Origin: Paramacrobiotus metropolitanus
Taxonomy: Eukaryota; Tardigrada; Eutardigrada; Parachela; Macrobiotidae
Reading direction: 5' to 3'
Assembly (NCBI RefSeq): GCF_019649055.1
Contig: NW_026570428.1
Location: forward strand, 62,001-126,000
Length of the DNA: 64,000 nucleotides
This document shows positions 53,416 through 64,000 of the stretch, in pieces (position 1 is the first letter of the stretch; each line of letters starts with the position of its first letter). The position numbers were made by a program, and so were the translations under genes. Under the pieces are notes generated by a model. The model was given only the letters and a program-made list of their open reading frames with translations. It did not search any database and was not told the DNA's origin.

Positions 53416-56400
53416 CTAACCGTGCCCCGGCGAATGTAAAACAGGAGCTGGTGCCTGGTCGATAGTGCTAGAGTGGTCACTGCGTTTCTTCTTAAGCTGC
53501 TTCGCGTCGTCACCCATCACTTGTACGATCCAATCCAATGCGTGCACAACACGGGAGTAGATACCGGGATGGCCTTCCTCGGCACACCGCAGACTCCCGA
53601 AGCTCGTTACCCCGTGCACTTCCCATGAACCATCCGGCCGCTTACAAGTGAGGGGTCCACCGGAATCACCGTGACAGCTGTCGCCTGTCATGCTTTGCAT
53701 GTACCTGGTAGAGGTTAATAAGTCAGATAATTGGTTAATTTTGCTTTAACTTTAGCGTAACACTAAACCCTGGGTTGAACCTTAGCAACTGGACTCAGTT
53801 AAATGACCCGCAGTCGTATTGCATTAAAGGACCAATTCAAATACTTGGTTACTCGTAGCTTTCGACAAGTTGCTTATTTACCCAGCGCACAGCATCGATT
53901 CCGACAACACTCCTGCATACTGCGAAGCATTCCGACACACCTCGTCTGGTAGTATCGGTAGGTAGAGCTGCTGTAAATCCGTAGGATGTGTCAAGACCGT
54001 CATAAATCGTCGCAGTTGACTGTCAGCTTGCGCTTTAGATGCCGTAAAGGATCGAATAGCCTTTCTTTGAACACTATGGCCATGGTGTCCCGCGAGGTAT
54101 TTGCTGGGAATCAGACGCGTTGCCGCACGCTTGTTCCGAGGTGCGCCACGCTTATTCCGCCGGTGCCGGCGAAAGCGTTCATCCGTCGGCTCGGAGACGG
54201 TTAGAGCCGAATGACCCCAGCCAGTGACGACACACGTAGAAGACAACGGCGTGGAGGAGAACCACGGGAGACAAACGGCCTGGACCTCCTTCCTAAAGAG
54301 AATGGGTTGTCGCAGTCTAATCAGACCAAAGTCGTTAGCACGCAAAGGCTTGTTGAATTCCGGATGCATGTATAATCCAGCTGCTTGATAATCAGTCTGA
54401 CTGGCCTCCAGGTTTTGCAGTAGATTGTGCTCACCAACACGAACGATCATGTTGTTGAGCCGGCCATGCTCCCTAGTGTAGAAATATTTAGAATTGTATT
54501 TGTCAAGGCGATTATGTTTCGGATATCAGTGAAAAGATTTTGGCATACTTTGTGGAATACTCGGCTAAACAATGTGCAGCCGTAAGAATCCAAAATGGAT
54601 GGATTATTGAGCCTGAAGGTCAGACCAGACAGCTTAAAAAAGCACTTCAAAATGGATACAAATCAGCAAGGCGAATGAAAGGAGTGCAGTTTTAAAACTG
54701 CACTCATGAAAGCAGTACTGTACCTCCGCAAAACTGAGTTTCTTGACTATTGTCAATGAGTGCAATCTGCCATGGCCATGAATGGGGTCTGACCGTCTGC
54801 CCAAAAATGATCTTGCTGACCAGCTCGCTGGGAGGAATCGAAGGGACACCACATTCTGTCAACAGTTCTACGGTACGTAAGCGTGATGGTTAGCAATTAG
54901 TAATTGTGGACAGAAATATTTTTTCCAATAAAATGTTTGTTCCAGTACTTACGTTGAGCACAAAATTTCTCGTCGGAACCGTTAATACAGTGCGGGATGC
55001 CATCGCACAAATATTCAGGAAGCATGCAGCCATCTTTCTCCGGACAGGCTACCGCTCCTTTCCGACATAACGGAACTGTTAAACAGAACAATAATTATTT
55101 GTATTTATTCCGTCAACTGTATGACTTTTTTTAAAAACTGTTTTGCAGAAAGTCAAAAACGACTAGAAACTGTATAACAACCAGGCTGATAGTGTAAGTG
55201 TTACTCGTTTCCATTTCTCCGTAATGACGGTATGTTTTACGGACTACATGATACTCTTGTACAACATTAATAATAAAATATATTTTTATGTAATAGCACG
55301 TACCAAGCACATGTGCATGTGCAACGTCGTATGTGGGATTATCTTGCGCTGTGCAGTAATAAACGTGGATATCATCCACGGCAATATCGCTCAGATTCGA
55401 CTGCCCACGAATGGCTTCGACTACCAACTGCAGAGAAGAAGAAGGGGACCAATTTATTGTTAGTGGCCAGAAATGTAAAAGCGATATAGGATAATCACGT
55501 AAGATTAAATGCCAAATAAACGCACCGACATATTCGCCTTGCGATGTGCGTTCAGCAGAACCTTTCCATGGGAATACCATGCGCGATTCGTTGGATGTTT
55601 TATTGTTATAAACTCGTGCTCTATCTCGTTCTTAAATATATTAATACGCAATTCTCCTAAATGCCGCCCAAAGGTCATGTAATAGAACTCCACACAGAGG
55701 TCACTTTTTGATGCATTGCTCCGGTTGACAACTGTCTCCATTTCCAGGGGAATTTTAACCCGCGCTGAACTACCTGGACGACCGGCTTCGCTGGCTGCTA
55801 GCAAGAACTGACCAAGTTTGCCTTTAGTGTGGTCACCTAGCAAAATTTGACCCAACCATAAATCCTTGATCAAAAGGCCTTAAATGCCCCTATATTACTT
55901 AACGCCAACTGCGAAACCAGCAACCAGCAAATTGTAAAGTTTGACAAAACTATATGGCTTATACTTACCTAAATCGGGTCCAGTGCCAAATTTATATTTG
56001 TCCACCATGGCGACACGCCATGAATACTGAGAAGTTTCCTCCGAGGTTTCCACGTATGCCCTTTCAACATCCATTGTGCTATCGGCTTCCTCGGCCAGAG
56101 CTTCCAAAGGGCAGTTTCCGGAATCCAAATCACAAAACAGCACAGAATCGGCCATGATATTGGGATAACGTGCCAGCGGTACGCACGACTCGTCATCGTG
56201 CACTTCTTTCACTACGATGCTGCACAAATTACGCTTAATTAGGAAAGATACAATGGACTCCATTCGAGTACTATACAAGAGACCAAAAACGTAAATCACC
56301 GTGCTGTGCACATAGACCTACTCGTCGATTGCGACATCAGAGCGGAAGCTCTTGCCCCTTGTCGCCATAAACCGAATTCGAAAGGAGCGCTGTACTGGCA

Positions 56401-57153
56401 CTCGTATTTGTTCATAGAACGCTAGCCAGTGTTTGCCATGCGCGCCATCCGTCTGAAATACCGTCAACGGATCCACCTGACCGGTAATGTCCAAAAAAAC
56501 GTCTAGAAAGCCCATCCCGACGTCGCCTTCCATATTGAAGAAGAAACTGATGCAAACATTTTCGTGCGAAGCCGACAGCCATGGTGTGGCGAAAATGGCC
56601 ACTTGGCCTTCTTGTGCCGGTTGGCTGCTTTCAAAGTGTAAATAGTATCCCTGCCCGGAAGGCGAGTGGTCGTTGCGGGGACCCGTGTGGGCTGTTCTGT
56701 AAAAAATATTTTTCGTGAACGTGATAGTAATTTTTGCTTGGCGCAGTGAAAGCTAACGGTGGTGCTCCAGAACGGGGAATCCAGTTCCAGTCATCCTCGA
56801 ACTCGTCCTGAACGATCCCACAATAGGACGGATAGAAGCGCAGAGCTTCCTGCTGATCGAAGGAGCAGACGAATGGTAGCTGATATTCGAATGTGTCCTC
56901 TAATTCTGCCGGCGTAGCTGAAATGTAATTAAATCATTCAAAAATTATTTCTTGAACGCCGTTGCAACTTACTCGTTACTAGAACGGAATCGATGTCGTT
57001 ATACACCGTCCAGTTCCTGAGATACGATCCACCGGTAAAGACCGGAGAGCGGTAGAGAAAGCAGACTCCAACGGTCGTTAGGAGTCTGCACACTGTGCTG
57101 ATACAATGCATCGTCAAAGTCACGGTAGTTCGCACAAGACGTCGTGTCGTCAT
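53416..57153 (-). CDS. Mosaic serine protease MAM-MAM-LDLa-trypsin (enteropeptidase-like), 11 exons
   Basis: Exons: 57153-56973, 56917-56758, 56696-56322, 56270-55969, 55836-55526, 55427-55304, 55075-54953, 54867-54724, 54612-54549, 54472-53882 and 53704-53416. All phases close, about 887 aa. MAM 1 (exons 2-3) has T-G-P-R-N-D-H and S-D-V-A-I-D. MAM 2 (exons 4-6) has T-G-P-D-L-G-D-H-T and S-D-I-A-V-D-D-I. The LDL-receptor class A repeat (exon 7) has six Cys and D-G-I-P-H-C-I-N-G-S-D-E. The trypsin domain has activation site K|I-I-F-G, T-A-A-H-C (H587), N-D-F-G-L-I (D642) and G-D-S-G-G-P (S806). Asp at the S1 position (D800) predicts cleavage after Lys/Arg. A basic insertion of about 60 residues sits in the autolysis loop. 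The N-terminus is uncertain: the frame stays open to 57195, and an upstream membrane-anchor exon near 57830-57930 is possible. Confidence 0.9.
54682..54705. repeat. 24-bp perfect palindrome within a protease intron
   Basis: GAGTGCAGTTTTAAAACTGCACTC is fully self-complementary and lies in the intron between exons 8 and 9, 19 bp downstream of the donor. Confidence 0.9.
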
Positions 57154-58830
57154 CCATACAGCACCCGATATGTAGGCCTGTTTTGACGGCAACAAGAGGA
57201 TACTGCAGCATGATGCCAGTTAGGAAAATAATGTGTGGCGTTGCAGCCTGGCACACACTGCTGCCGCACAAGTGATGCGATCCTACATCGCACTGGCAGA
57301 TCACTGCAATTAGGAGGTTTCTGCCATGCTCGCTTTAGCGCGCGAAAGTACGCGGTACTGAAGCAAAATTGCACTTTAGACTAACGTTTCCAAAGATACA
57401 TCCCAGCTGTTATAACACCTAAGCAGGCACGCGCAACACGTGCGGTCCATATGGAATCCGACGGACAAACTGTGCTGATCTGATTGGTTTACACGGAAAT
57501 ATATTTTTAGAAGATGTTGAACAGATGAGGTGGAGTGTCAACATTGCGGCACATACTGCAAGGAAGCAGTCTACAGCTAAATGCAACATTTGTACCACTA
57601 TAACACTTTTGTACGGCTGGACAGTACTGTATACGGCGGGTATAAGCTAACACAGTCGGGCCGGAAGTTACTATTAACTGCACGTTATGCGTCAACGAAT
57701 CAAAGGAAAATTCGCAAAAGTTTGCTGCAATGAGGTACGAAATTGTTCTCTGAAGTCTTTCCATCCAAGGTCACTCGTTCCCTTGGCTGGCTACGTTGTT
57801 TACTTGCGCCTTTCACGTATACACTACCTCGAGGAAGCCGCCAATGCTGCACAGCAGGCTAAAGACAGCAAGCACCGGAAGTGCAAACTTTCTTGAAAGA
57901 GCTTGGTTTGATTCACCCACTGGGACTGCACGACAGGTCGTCGTGGGACACTAGGTCCCCCTACAAGGAATTCTTGATGGCCATGGGGGATGGTAGGCCG
58001 TCGGGGGCGAACTCGCGCCTAAAATTTATTTGGGGTTTCGGCATTGGCCGAACAAAAAAACTAGTTTACGGACATTGTTGCAGACATTGATGTAATACAA
58101 ATAAACTATCGTTCGGCTGCAGCAAAACCCAGTTTGCGAATAGTTCCGATCCATGCACTCGTCAGGAGTCGGGAGGCTCCACTGTTGTTAAATTAGGTAC
58201 TGCAGTTGTTTTATTTTTAAGATCGCACAAAGAAAGTACAAGCCTGTTTTCCTGGTTGCATAATATTTCTTTCCCATGATAGTATCATAAAATAATATGC
58301 TACACCAGATTTTCTGTACAGTTTAAATTAAAGCTTTTGTGGTTGTTTGTGGCAGACTTGGGAAGTGTCTATGAGTTCATCTGTTCATGGAAGTGCGGTC
58401 AAGCTGTGAGTCCTCATTTAATTGTTCACTGTGTTATGTATTTACACAATAGTGGTTCAAGTTCGGAAAACAACAGTTTCTGTGGAATAGTCTTACGCAA
58501 TGTACCACTATAACTGTCTACGGTGTAGAAATATATTGTCTTGGAATAACCTCCGAGAATGGGAATTAAATTTAGATATCAGATTTTATGAGTACTTGCG
58601 ATTTGTTCTCTTAAATTATGCATTTTTTGTTGCATGGGAGATAAACAACAATATATAATCACATCAGCATTTTATTATAATTTTGTCAGCAAGCCGCGAC
58701 GTTAGAGAAGATATTCTCTTACTTGCGATTCGAGTCGAGAACTGGCCCGAATTTAGCTACCGGCAAAGCTGCAGCATTGTTAGAAATTACACGCCTGGTT
58801 AACACAAAATTTATGAGCTTGTTGTTGGAT
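57154..58830. other. Upstream of the MAM protease; unresolved Cys-rich and hydrophobic exon candidates (-)
   Basis: On the minus strand, after a TTGCAG acceptor near 57300, two frames read Cys-rich peptides. One has C-Q-C-D-V and G-C-C-M-D-D-D, the other C-V-P-G-C and S-S-C-C. Near 57830-57930 a frame reads S-R-K-F-A-L-P-V-L-A-V-F-S-L-L-C-S-I-G-G-F-L-E before a GTAGTG donor, like a signal anchor. These may be 5' exons of the protease or of a separate small gene. From 58100 to 58830 nothing is recognised. Confidence 0.3.
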
Positions 58831-58838
58831 ACTCGAGT

Positions 58839-59752
58839 TTAGAAGCGGCCAAAGTTGCTGTTTTGTTGATTGAACTTGGAACCTTGCTTAGCCTTATTGA
58901 TGTTACCACCGGCTTGCGCAGCGCCTTGGGTGTTAGGATTAAAGCCATTGGCGGAATTGGCGCTGGTGCCGCTTTCCCGGTCACCATTCTGATCGGCAAA
59001 CTGATCAGCTGTGTTAATACTCGTCGCCTGTCCATTGGTGGCAGAAGCCGTACCGGCGCCAGCCGCATTACCACCGGAATTGGAGGCCTTGTTGAAATTC
59101 TGACCGGTACGGCCGCTGTTGCTATTGCTGCCACCGTTGAAGCCAGTATTTGGGAATCCACCATTATTATTAGGGAAGCCGGGGTTACGGTTGAAAGCGG
59201 TGCCCTGGTTACCGAAGGTGCCAAAATTGGAGCCCTGGTTACCAAAGTTACCGAAGTTGGAGCTGGTCTTCTGGCCTTGCTTTTGGCTGGCGGTCTGACC
59301 ACCGGCTTGAGCGGCACCTCCGGCGTTCACACCGCCGGTACCCTGAGCGGTGTTGGCGCTCAGACCGCTGGACTGGGTTTTCTTGCCATCAGCTTGGTGA
59401 TCGGCCTTGTTAATGCTCTGGGCGGAGCCTGTGCCACCGACGGATGCTTGACCGGCACCGGCAGCATCGCCTTGCGCTTGATCTTGCGACTGGAAGGCAC
59501 TCTGGTCTTGCGATCCTTGCTGACCGAAGGATGAACCTTGGTTATTAAACCTGCCTAAAAATGACAAAATACGTTTTTGTTATGTATTTAAAGCCCTAAA
59601 CTGCACTGGATCTTGACAAATCCGACGATTAACACTACACAATTGATTATTTAAAACATTCAGCGTTTACCATACATTCTATTTGATGACTTACCGAATT
59701 CTCTCGCAAACGCCCCGATTAGGAGAGTGCAAAAAATGATTTGACGAAGCAT
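58839..59752 (-). CDS. Secreted repetitive Gly/Ala/Asn/Gln-rich protein, copy 1 (two exons)
   Basis: Exon 1 (59752-59695) encodes a signal peptide (M-L-R-Q-I-I-F-C-T-L-L-I-G-A-F-A). It splices G|GC into exon 2 (59554-58839), giving 257 aa. The mature protein has two diverged modules of about 60 residues. Module 1 holds A-A-G-A-G, G-S-A-Q-S-I-N-K-A-D-H-Q-A-D-G-K and ends G-G-A-A-Q-A-G-G. Module 2 holds A-A-G-A-G-T-A-S-A, S-I-N-T-A-D-Q-F-A-D-Q-N-G-D and ends Q-G-A-A-Q-A-G-G. They are separated by a Phe-Gly-Asn-rich linker (N-F-G-N-F-G-N-Q-G). No Cys lies in the mature part. The family is not recognised; composition suggests a structural matrix, silk-like or cuticle protein, or a disordered secreted protein (inference). 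A paralogue lies 2 kb away. Confidence 0.82.
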
Positions 59753-59848
59753 TATGAAGGACTGAAACAGGTAATCCGTAAGCAGATAAACAAGGTTGTA
59801 TATTCCAAAAGAAAGTGGTGAAATGACTTTCTGCCACTTAACTGGCAG

Positions 59849-59856
59849 TTTATATA
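59849..59856 (-). promoter_or_regulatory. TATA box of repetitive secreted protein copy 1
   Basis: TATATAAA on the minus strand, about 100 bp upstream of the start codon. Confidence 0.6.
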
Positions 59857-59869
59857 TTTTCTAGCGCAG

Positions 59870-61720
59870 TGCTGCTTATGAATCAGCCTGCCTTCGCAAC
59901 ACTAGACAAAGAGGTCAACATTGCCTAGGGATGATGTTGCATTTCTGTAAAGGATGGCTAGGTAATGACATGTCACCCAGACTGTACCTGGTATGTTGCA
60001 CGTTTTATTCGACTCTGTTGGTGCCGGTTTTCGATTAATTTTATGTTTCTTTGGATTTTCCGTCTTGAGCAATGTTTCTGTAGCCGATGAACCCGGGTAC
60101 CAGTAATGGCCAACCTCTACTTAATAGTTGCACTTAAGGCAACTTGCGGAAACGTACTGCATGTATATACGTCGAAGTATCGACTCAACATACCAGTACC
60201 GTATATCATGGTTAATTACTGAATGCATACTCAATATTTAAAATGTATATAATTAATTAGTCTTACACTAAAGCGTAAGATGTATTGAAACATAAATCCG
60301 AAATCCAGATTTTTCTACGGAGAGAAATGACGATGTGCTGCACAAAAATGGCAAATGCAGTATGCATTAAAGGGAAAATAATTGTTTTACTCACGTATTT
60401 ATTTAAACACATAGTTGCGTTGCATTTACGCGTTAAGCAGTACAAGCTAACCAACAAACAATCGCTGCAAATTTTCTGAAAAAATGAAAAGCACAAAAAA
60501 ACAAACACGTTAGACAACGGTTGATATTGGCACAAAAACCAGTGATCATCAATCACTATTTCATGGGCTCTAGGCTTACTCTTAGTCTTGGCTATGCTAA
60601 AAAAAGAAACGTTATGGTACAAATCTCTTGATATCTGTATATGCAGATTCAAGGTGCCTTTTCTATTTTTGAATTACTAATAGATATGGTCGATTTCAAA
60701 TGGCAGTTATAATTCGCCGGAGCTTTTGCCAGCTTTATATTATCTAACCTGCAGACGTGTTTTTCGCTTTCATGTGGCGATATATGTAGAAGCTTTGTGC
60801 TTAATTAAGATATTAAAATAAGCATTTCGTGCTTTGCAAAATTCGAACAAGGGTGAGCCAAAGACTTGTACAGTAAAAACAGCTACGTACGTACATAAAA
60901 CTATATCATAGTATATTTAACACCTGCAGTTGACAAATTTTCGTCCAATGTACGTAGATGGTTGTTTAATGCACAAAAGAGCTGCCGCCTCTGGGGGCAG
61001 TTATTTGTTAGGTTGAATTCTTTACGCGAGTGTTCAAACTCAAAGTCACATGTTTCATGTGCACTAGAACGATGGTATTAATGCACTAACTGATAACCCA
61101 ACTATGGTAATGGATGTCTTAAAGTTGCATGTTCTCATAATTACATGGTACTATACTGTAGATATAACGCGGCTACGTCCGCAAAGTGCTAACCTTCAAA
61201 CCCTTTACATACTGTAATTAAGGCAATCGGTTCAATAATTATGGACACTCCTTTAGCTTTAGCTGTCATGTTTTAACATAATTTGTCCCTTTCCCTATTC
61301 TGTGCCTCAAAAGAAACTATTTCCCTTTCTACAATACTTCTGCTGCTATTTCTGCTAAACTTTGATGAGATTGCCAAATAACCGGTTTTTATTGGCCACA
61401 AAATTTATGCACCAACCTAAAATTATTGTGGCTGTTCATCGTTAACTATCACTTTATGATAACGTGATCACCTTACCAAGTTTTAATTGTCACCGAACTG
61501 TCATCTTACATAACGACAAAACCCGGTTTGAAATCCCACGTTTATGGCGTCAGATTTATTTTCGGTTTTTTAGCATTCATTTGTGTCAGATTATTTTGCC
61601 TTTTTACAACTTTTGCCATTTTTTCAAAATCTGTGACTCTAATTTAGATCACCAATGCATTTATGCAATAATAAATCTTTATATTTATTTAATATCACAC
61701 TTCATTCATTAACAGGAAAC
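59870..61720. other. Intergenic between the two repetitive-protein genes
   Basis: AT-rich. A 129-codon minus-strand ORF at 60263-60652 has no recognisable domain and is not accepted. No other signal is seen. Confidence 0.5.
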
Positions 61721-61725
61721 ATCGT

Positions 61726-62649
61726 TTAAAATCCATTGCTAAACTGATTGTTGAAAGCATTAAACCTCGATCCCTGCTTGAGTCCCTGGGTGGCACCACC
61801 AGCTTGCGCAGCGCCTTGGGTGTTGGGGTTAAAGCCGTCGGCCGCGTTCGCACTTGTGCCACTTTCTCTATCTCCGTGCTGATCGGCAAACTGGTCGGCT
61901 GTGTTTAGGCTCGTCGCCTGTCCATTGATGGCGGAGGCTGTACCGGCTCCAGCGGCATTACCGCCCGATTGAGTCTGCTTGTTGAAATTCTGGTTGCCGA
62001 GATTGCTGGAGGTACCAAAATTGTTACCACCAAAGCCAGGACCAGAAACAAAGCCAGCATTGGGGTTAGAAAATCCATTTCCAGGGCCGCCAAAGTTACC
62101 AAATTGAGGTTGACCACCAAAGCCCGTAGTGCCAAAGTTGGTACCCTGGAAAGCCTGCTGACGCTGTCCGGCTTTCTGGCTGGCTGTCTGACCACCGGCT
62201 TGAGCTGCGCCGCCGGCACTCACACCGCCGGTACCCTGGGCGGTGTTGGCGCTCAGGCCGCTGGACTGGGTTCGCTTGCCATCGGCTTGGTGGTCGGCCT
62301 TGTTAATGCTCTGGGCGGATCCGGTGCCCCCGACTGCAGCATTACCGGCACCCGCCGCATTACCTTGGGACTGATCTTGGCTTTGGAAATTGCTGCTGTC
62401 AAAAGCACCGCTCTGACCAAAGTTTCCAAATTCTATAAATAGAAACGCATTAGCTAACTGTAAGCAAAACGAAAATGAAACATGCAACGGGACTGAGGTC
62501 TCCACGTTTATTCTACATTAAATTCAAATACAAAAGTATTTCTGTTCTTAATACGTACTGTTTTAAGCTTATAGCACAGCCTGGTACTTACGGGTAGGAA
62601 ACGCAAGGGCTCCAACGAGAAGGAATAAAAACACAGCTTGCGTCAACAT
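61726..62649 (-). CDS. Secreted repetitive Gly/Ala/Asn/Gln-rich protein, copy 2 (two exons)
   Basis: Exon 1 (62649-62592, 58 nt, the same length as in copy 1) encodes a signal peptide (M-L-T-Q-A-V-F-L-F-L-L-V-G-A-L-A). It splices C|AA into exon 2 (62432-61726), giving 254 aa. The same two-module layout holds: G-S-A-Q-S-I-N-K-A-D-H-Q-A-D-G-K in module 1, S-L-N-T-A-D-Q-F-A-D-Q-H-G-D in module 2, both closed by Q-A-G-G. The linker is again rich in Phe, Gly and Asn but clearly diverged. So the modules are under constraint while the linker drifts, and the gene pair is a tandem duplication. A proposed role as extracellular structural or matrix protein is inference only. Confidence 0.82.
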
Positions 62650-62748
62650 TTTTTGTTCGGTGCTGCGGGAACGATTTATTATTTTGAGCCGGCTAGACGA
62701 CAAGAGACAGGCAATAAGTAATGTTTGTCCAAAACTATTGCTTGCACC

Positions 62749-62756
62749 TATATATA
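62749..62756 (-). promoter_or_regulatory. TATA box of repetitive secreted protein copy 2
   Basis: TATATATA about 100 bp upstream of the start codon, the same spacing as in copy 1, which supports both gene models. Confidence 0.6.
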
Positions 62757-62759
62757 CGA

Positions 62760-64000
62760 GCGCCAAGCAGAAAACTTGGTGCGCTAACGAGGCGCCATAA
62801 GAATTATTATCTTGTGTCTTATTACCGGCATATTCCGAGTTGTCGGTCTTGTGCCAGGCCGTAAATGCAAGACGGATTTGTTGGAACCTGCGCACAAGCA
62901 CTGCTGATACACCGGAATCGTAAGAAGAAAATCAGCGGGAGTTATCTGGAAAGTTCGCGACAGTTCCATGTGCGTTTGTACTGTACGTACTGGTCAGGCT
63001 CAGGCGATTATTTGAAACGACCGCGATATTGGCCCCGAGGGGACTACTGTAACCGGAATATTTGCAAGCAGCCATGGACATTAATGAGTCAGTTCGGTTA
63101 GCGTACGGTAATGCAATGTATAACCAAAGAGCGTACGTGCACTTTGCGCTTGTGCAAATTTTTGGGAATGCGAAACATCTTTTCCGACGGTATTGGTGCA
63201 CGACCACAATGCCGTACCTTGCCACCATAATTTCCCCGGAAGTACTGAGGCAGCTGAGATCTGACTTTTTTGACTGAGATTGTGCAGATTGGAATAAAAT
63301 ACGTTCGGTATCAGTTTAGGGTAGAACATATTTTTTACCATCGCGTTTCAATATTCAACCTAAAGTACTCTGTAGGTTAACAATCTGCCCACACTTGTGT
63401 ACGCTTTAATTACTGTGACAATTGCGTTCATACGCAAAACTTGCCAGACCATTGTAGGGCTTTCCAGGAAAAATAAAAGTATGTAAATCGATCGAATCAC
63501 TAACTTTTTTTCTCAAGAAGCACATTTGTCCTTATAATAATATTTGATAAAACGGGATTAATACAGTACCGGAAAACCGCGCACCATCATATGCAAGCTG
63601 GTACGAGTACGAGCACAAAAATTTAATTATTTAACATAACGGTCGTAACCTAACCTTTCTGACACTTAACAAGTTCAGCCTCCTCAGACTTGGACGATCG
63701 AGCTAGTATTTCATTCAGTAACTTCCGTTGATACTGTACTTAGGGTCATTTATACATATGGAATTTTTTTTCCTTGCAGGTGTTATACTGATAAAAAGGA
63801 AACAAAATTTATAGCGTTTGCGTATAAAAGGCAACCACTAATTAACGAGGAAATCTCTGTTGGTGCCAGCACTTAAAGAACTACCGTACCGTAATTGTGT
63901 AATTCCTTATCGTATTATGGCTAACGAAATATAAAGCTGTCTTTTAACATGTGTTGAACATGTCGACGGCAACCTTTATTACTTGACCACCACCCTTGCA
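62760..64000. other. No supported gene at the right edge
   Basis: Short overlapping ORFs on both strands at 62865-63341 lack family features and splice support. The remainder is AT-rich intergenic DNA. Confidence 0.45.

Noticed and set aside
58863-59534. 223-codon plus-strand ORF opposite the repetitive-protein gene
   Set aside because: It is the mirror of the Gly/Ala-rich coding strand. The opposite frame has a signal-peptide exon, splice sites, a TATA box and a paralogue.
60263-60652. 129-codon minus-strand ORF
   Set aside because: AT-rich composition, no domain, no splice or promoter support.
61969-62442. 157-codon plus-strand ORF opposite the second repetitive-protein gene
   Set aside because: Same shadow effect as at 58863-59534.

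Overview
The window is nuclear DNA of an animal. Genes are split by short GT-AG introns, and the proteins are metazoan families: a C-Maf-inducing protein (CMIP), M13 neprilysin-type peptidases, a mosaic MAM-LDLa-trypsin protease, lipocalins, a TRF4-type nucleotidyltransferase and a rhodopsin-like receptor exon. A chitin-binding peritrophin-A protein and several secreted low-complexity proteins point to an ecdysozoan. A tardigrade or small arthropod would fit, but the sequence alone does not settle the lineage. The gene models were made by hand: splice sites were chosen so that phases close and the product aligns with its family.

Layout. 0.8-1.3 kb: first exon of a GPCR (-). 5.6-6.2 kb: two-exon chitin-binding protein (+). 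7.6-11.0 kb: two tandem three-exon lipocalins (+) with matching intron positions. 11.2-11.8 kb: Gly/Asn/Ser-rich secreted-type protein with Cys pairs (-). 11.8-19.0 kb: mostly gene-poor. 19.05-27.23 kb: complete ten-exon CMIP (+, 820 aa). 28.2-34.1 kb: TRF4/TENT4-like poly(A) polymerase gene (+) split by a 4.8 kb tyrosine-recombinase retrotransposon (Ngaro/DIRS type, element sense -). 34.97-43.0 kb: complete 17-exon membrane-anchored neprilysin (-, 850 aa). 43-49 kb: gene-poor. 48.97-52.8 kb: complete 11-exon secreted neprilysin (+, 729 aa), head-to-head with the first. 53.4-57.2 kb: enteropeptidase-like MAM-MAM-LDLa-trypsin protease (-). 58.8-59.75 and 61.7-62.65 kb: tandem pair of genes for an unfamiliar secreted repetitive protein (-). 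The remaining stretches show no gene I can support.

Most notable is the retrotransposon. Its repeats have the split-direct-repeat order A1-ORFs-B1-A2-B2, and both copies of each repeat look identical, so it is young. It sits inside a coding exon, 3 bp before the splice donor and just after the third catalytic aspartate of the host enzyme. The 5-bp core CATTA occurs at both ends and at the internal B1/A2 junction, as expected if a circular intermediate recombined with a CATTA in the host exon. The same junction carries nested inverted repeats that could be recombinase-binding arms.

Many of the other products are secreted or membrane proteins (lipocalins, chitin-binding protein, peptidases, repetitive proteins), suggesting roles in cuticle, gut or extracellular peptide processing. 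No operon-like arrangement is visible.
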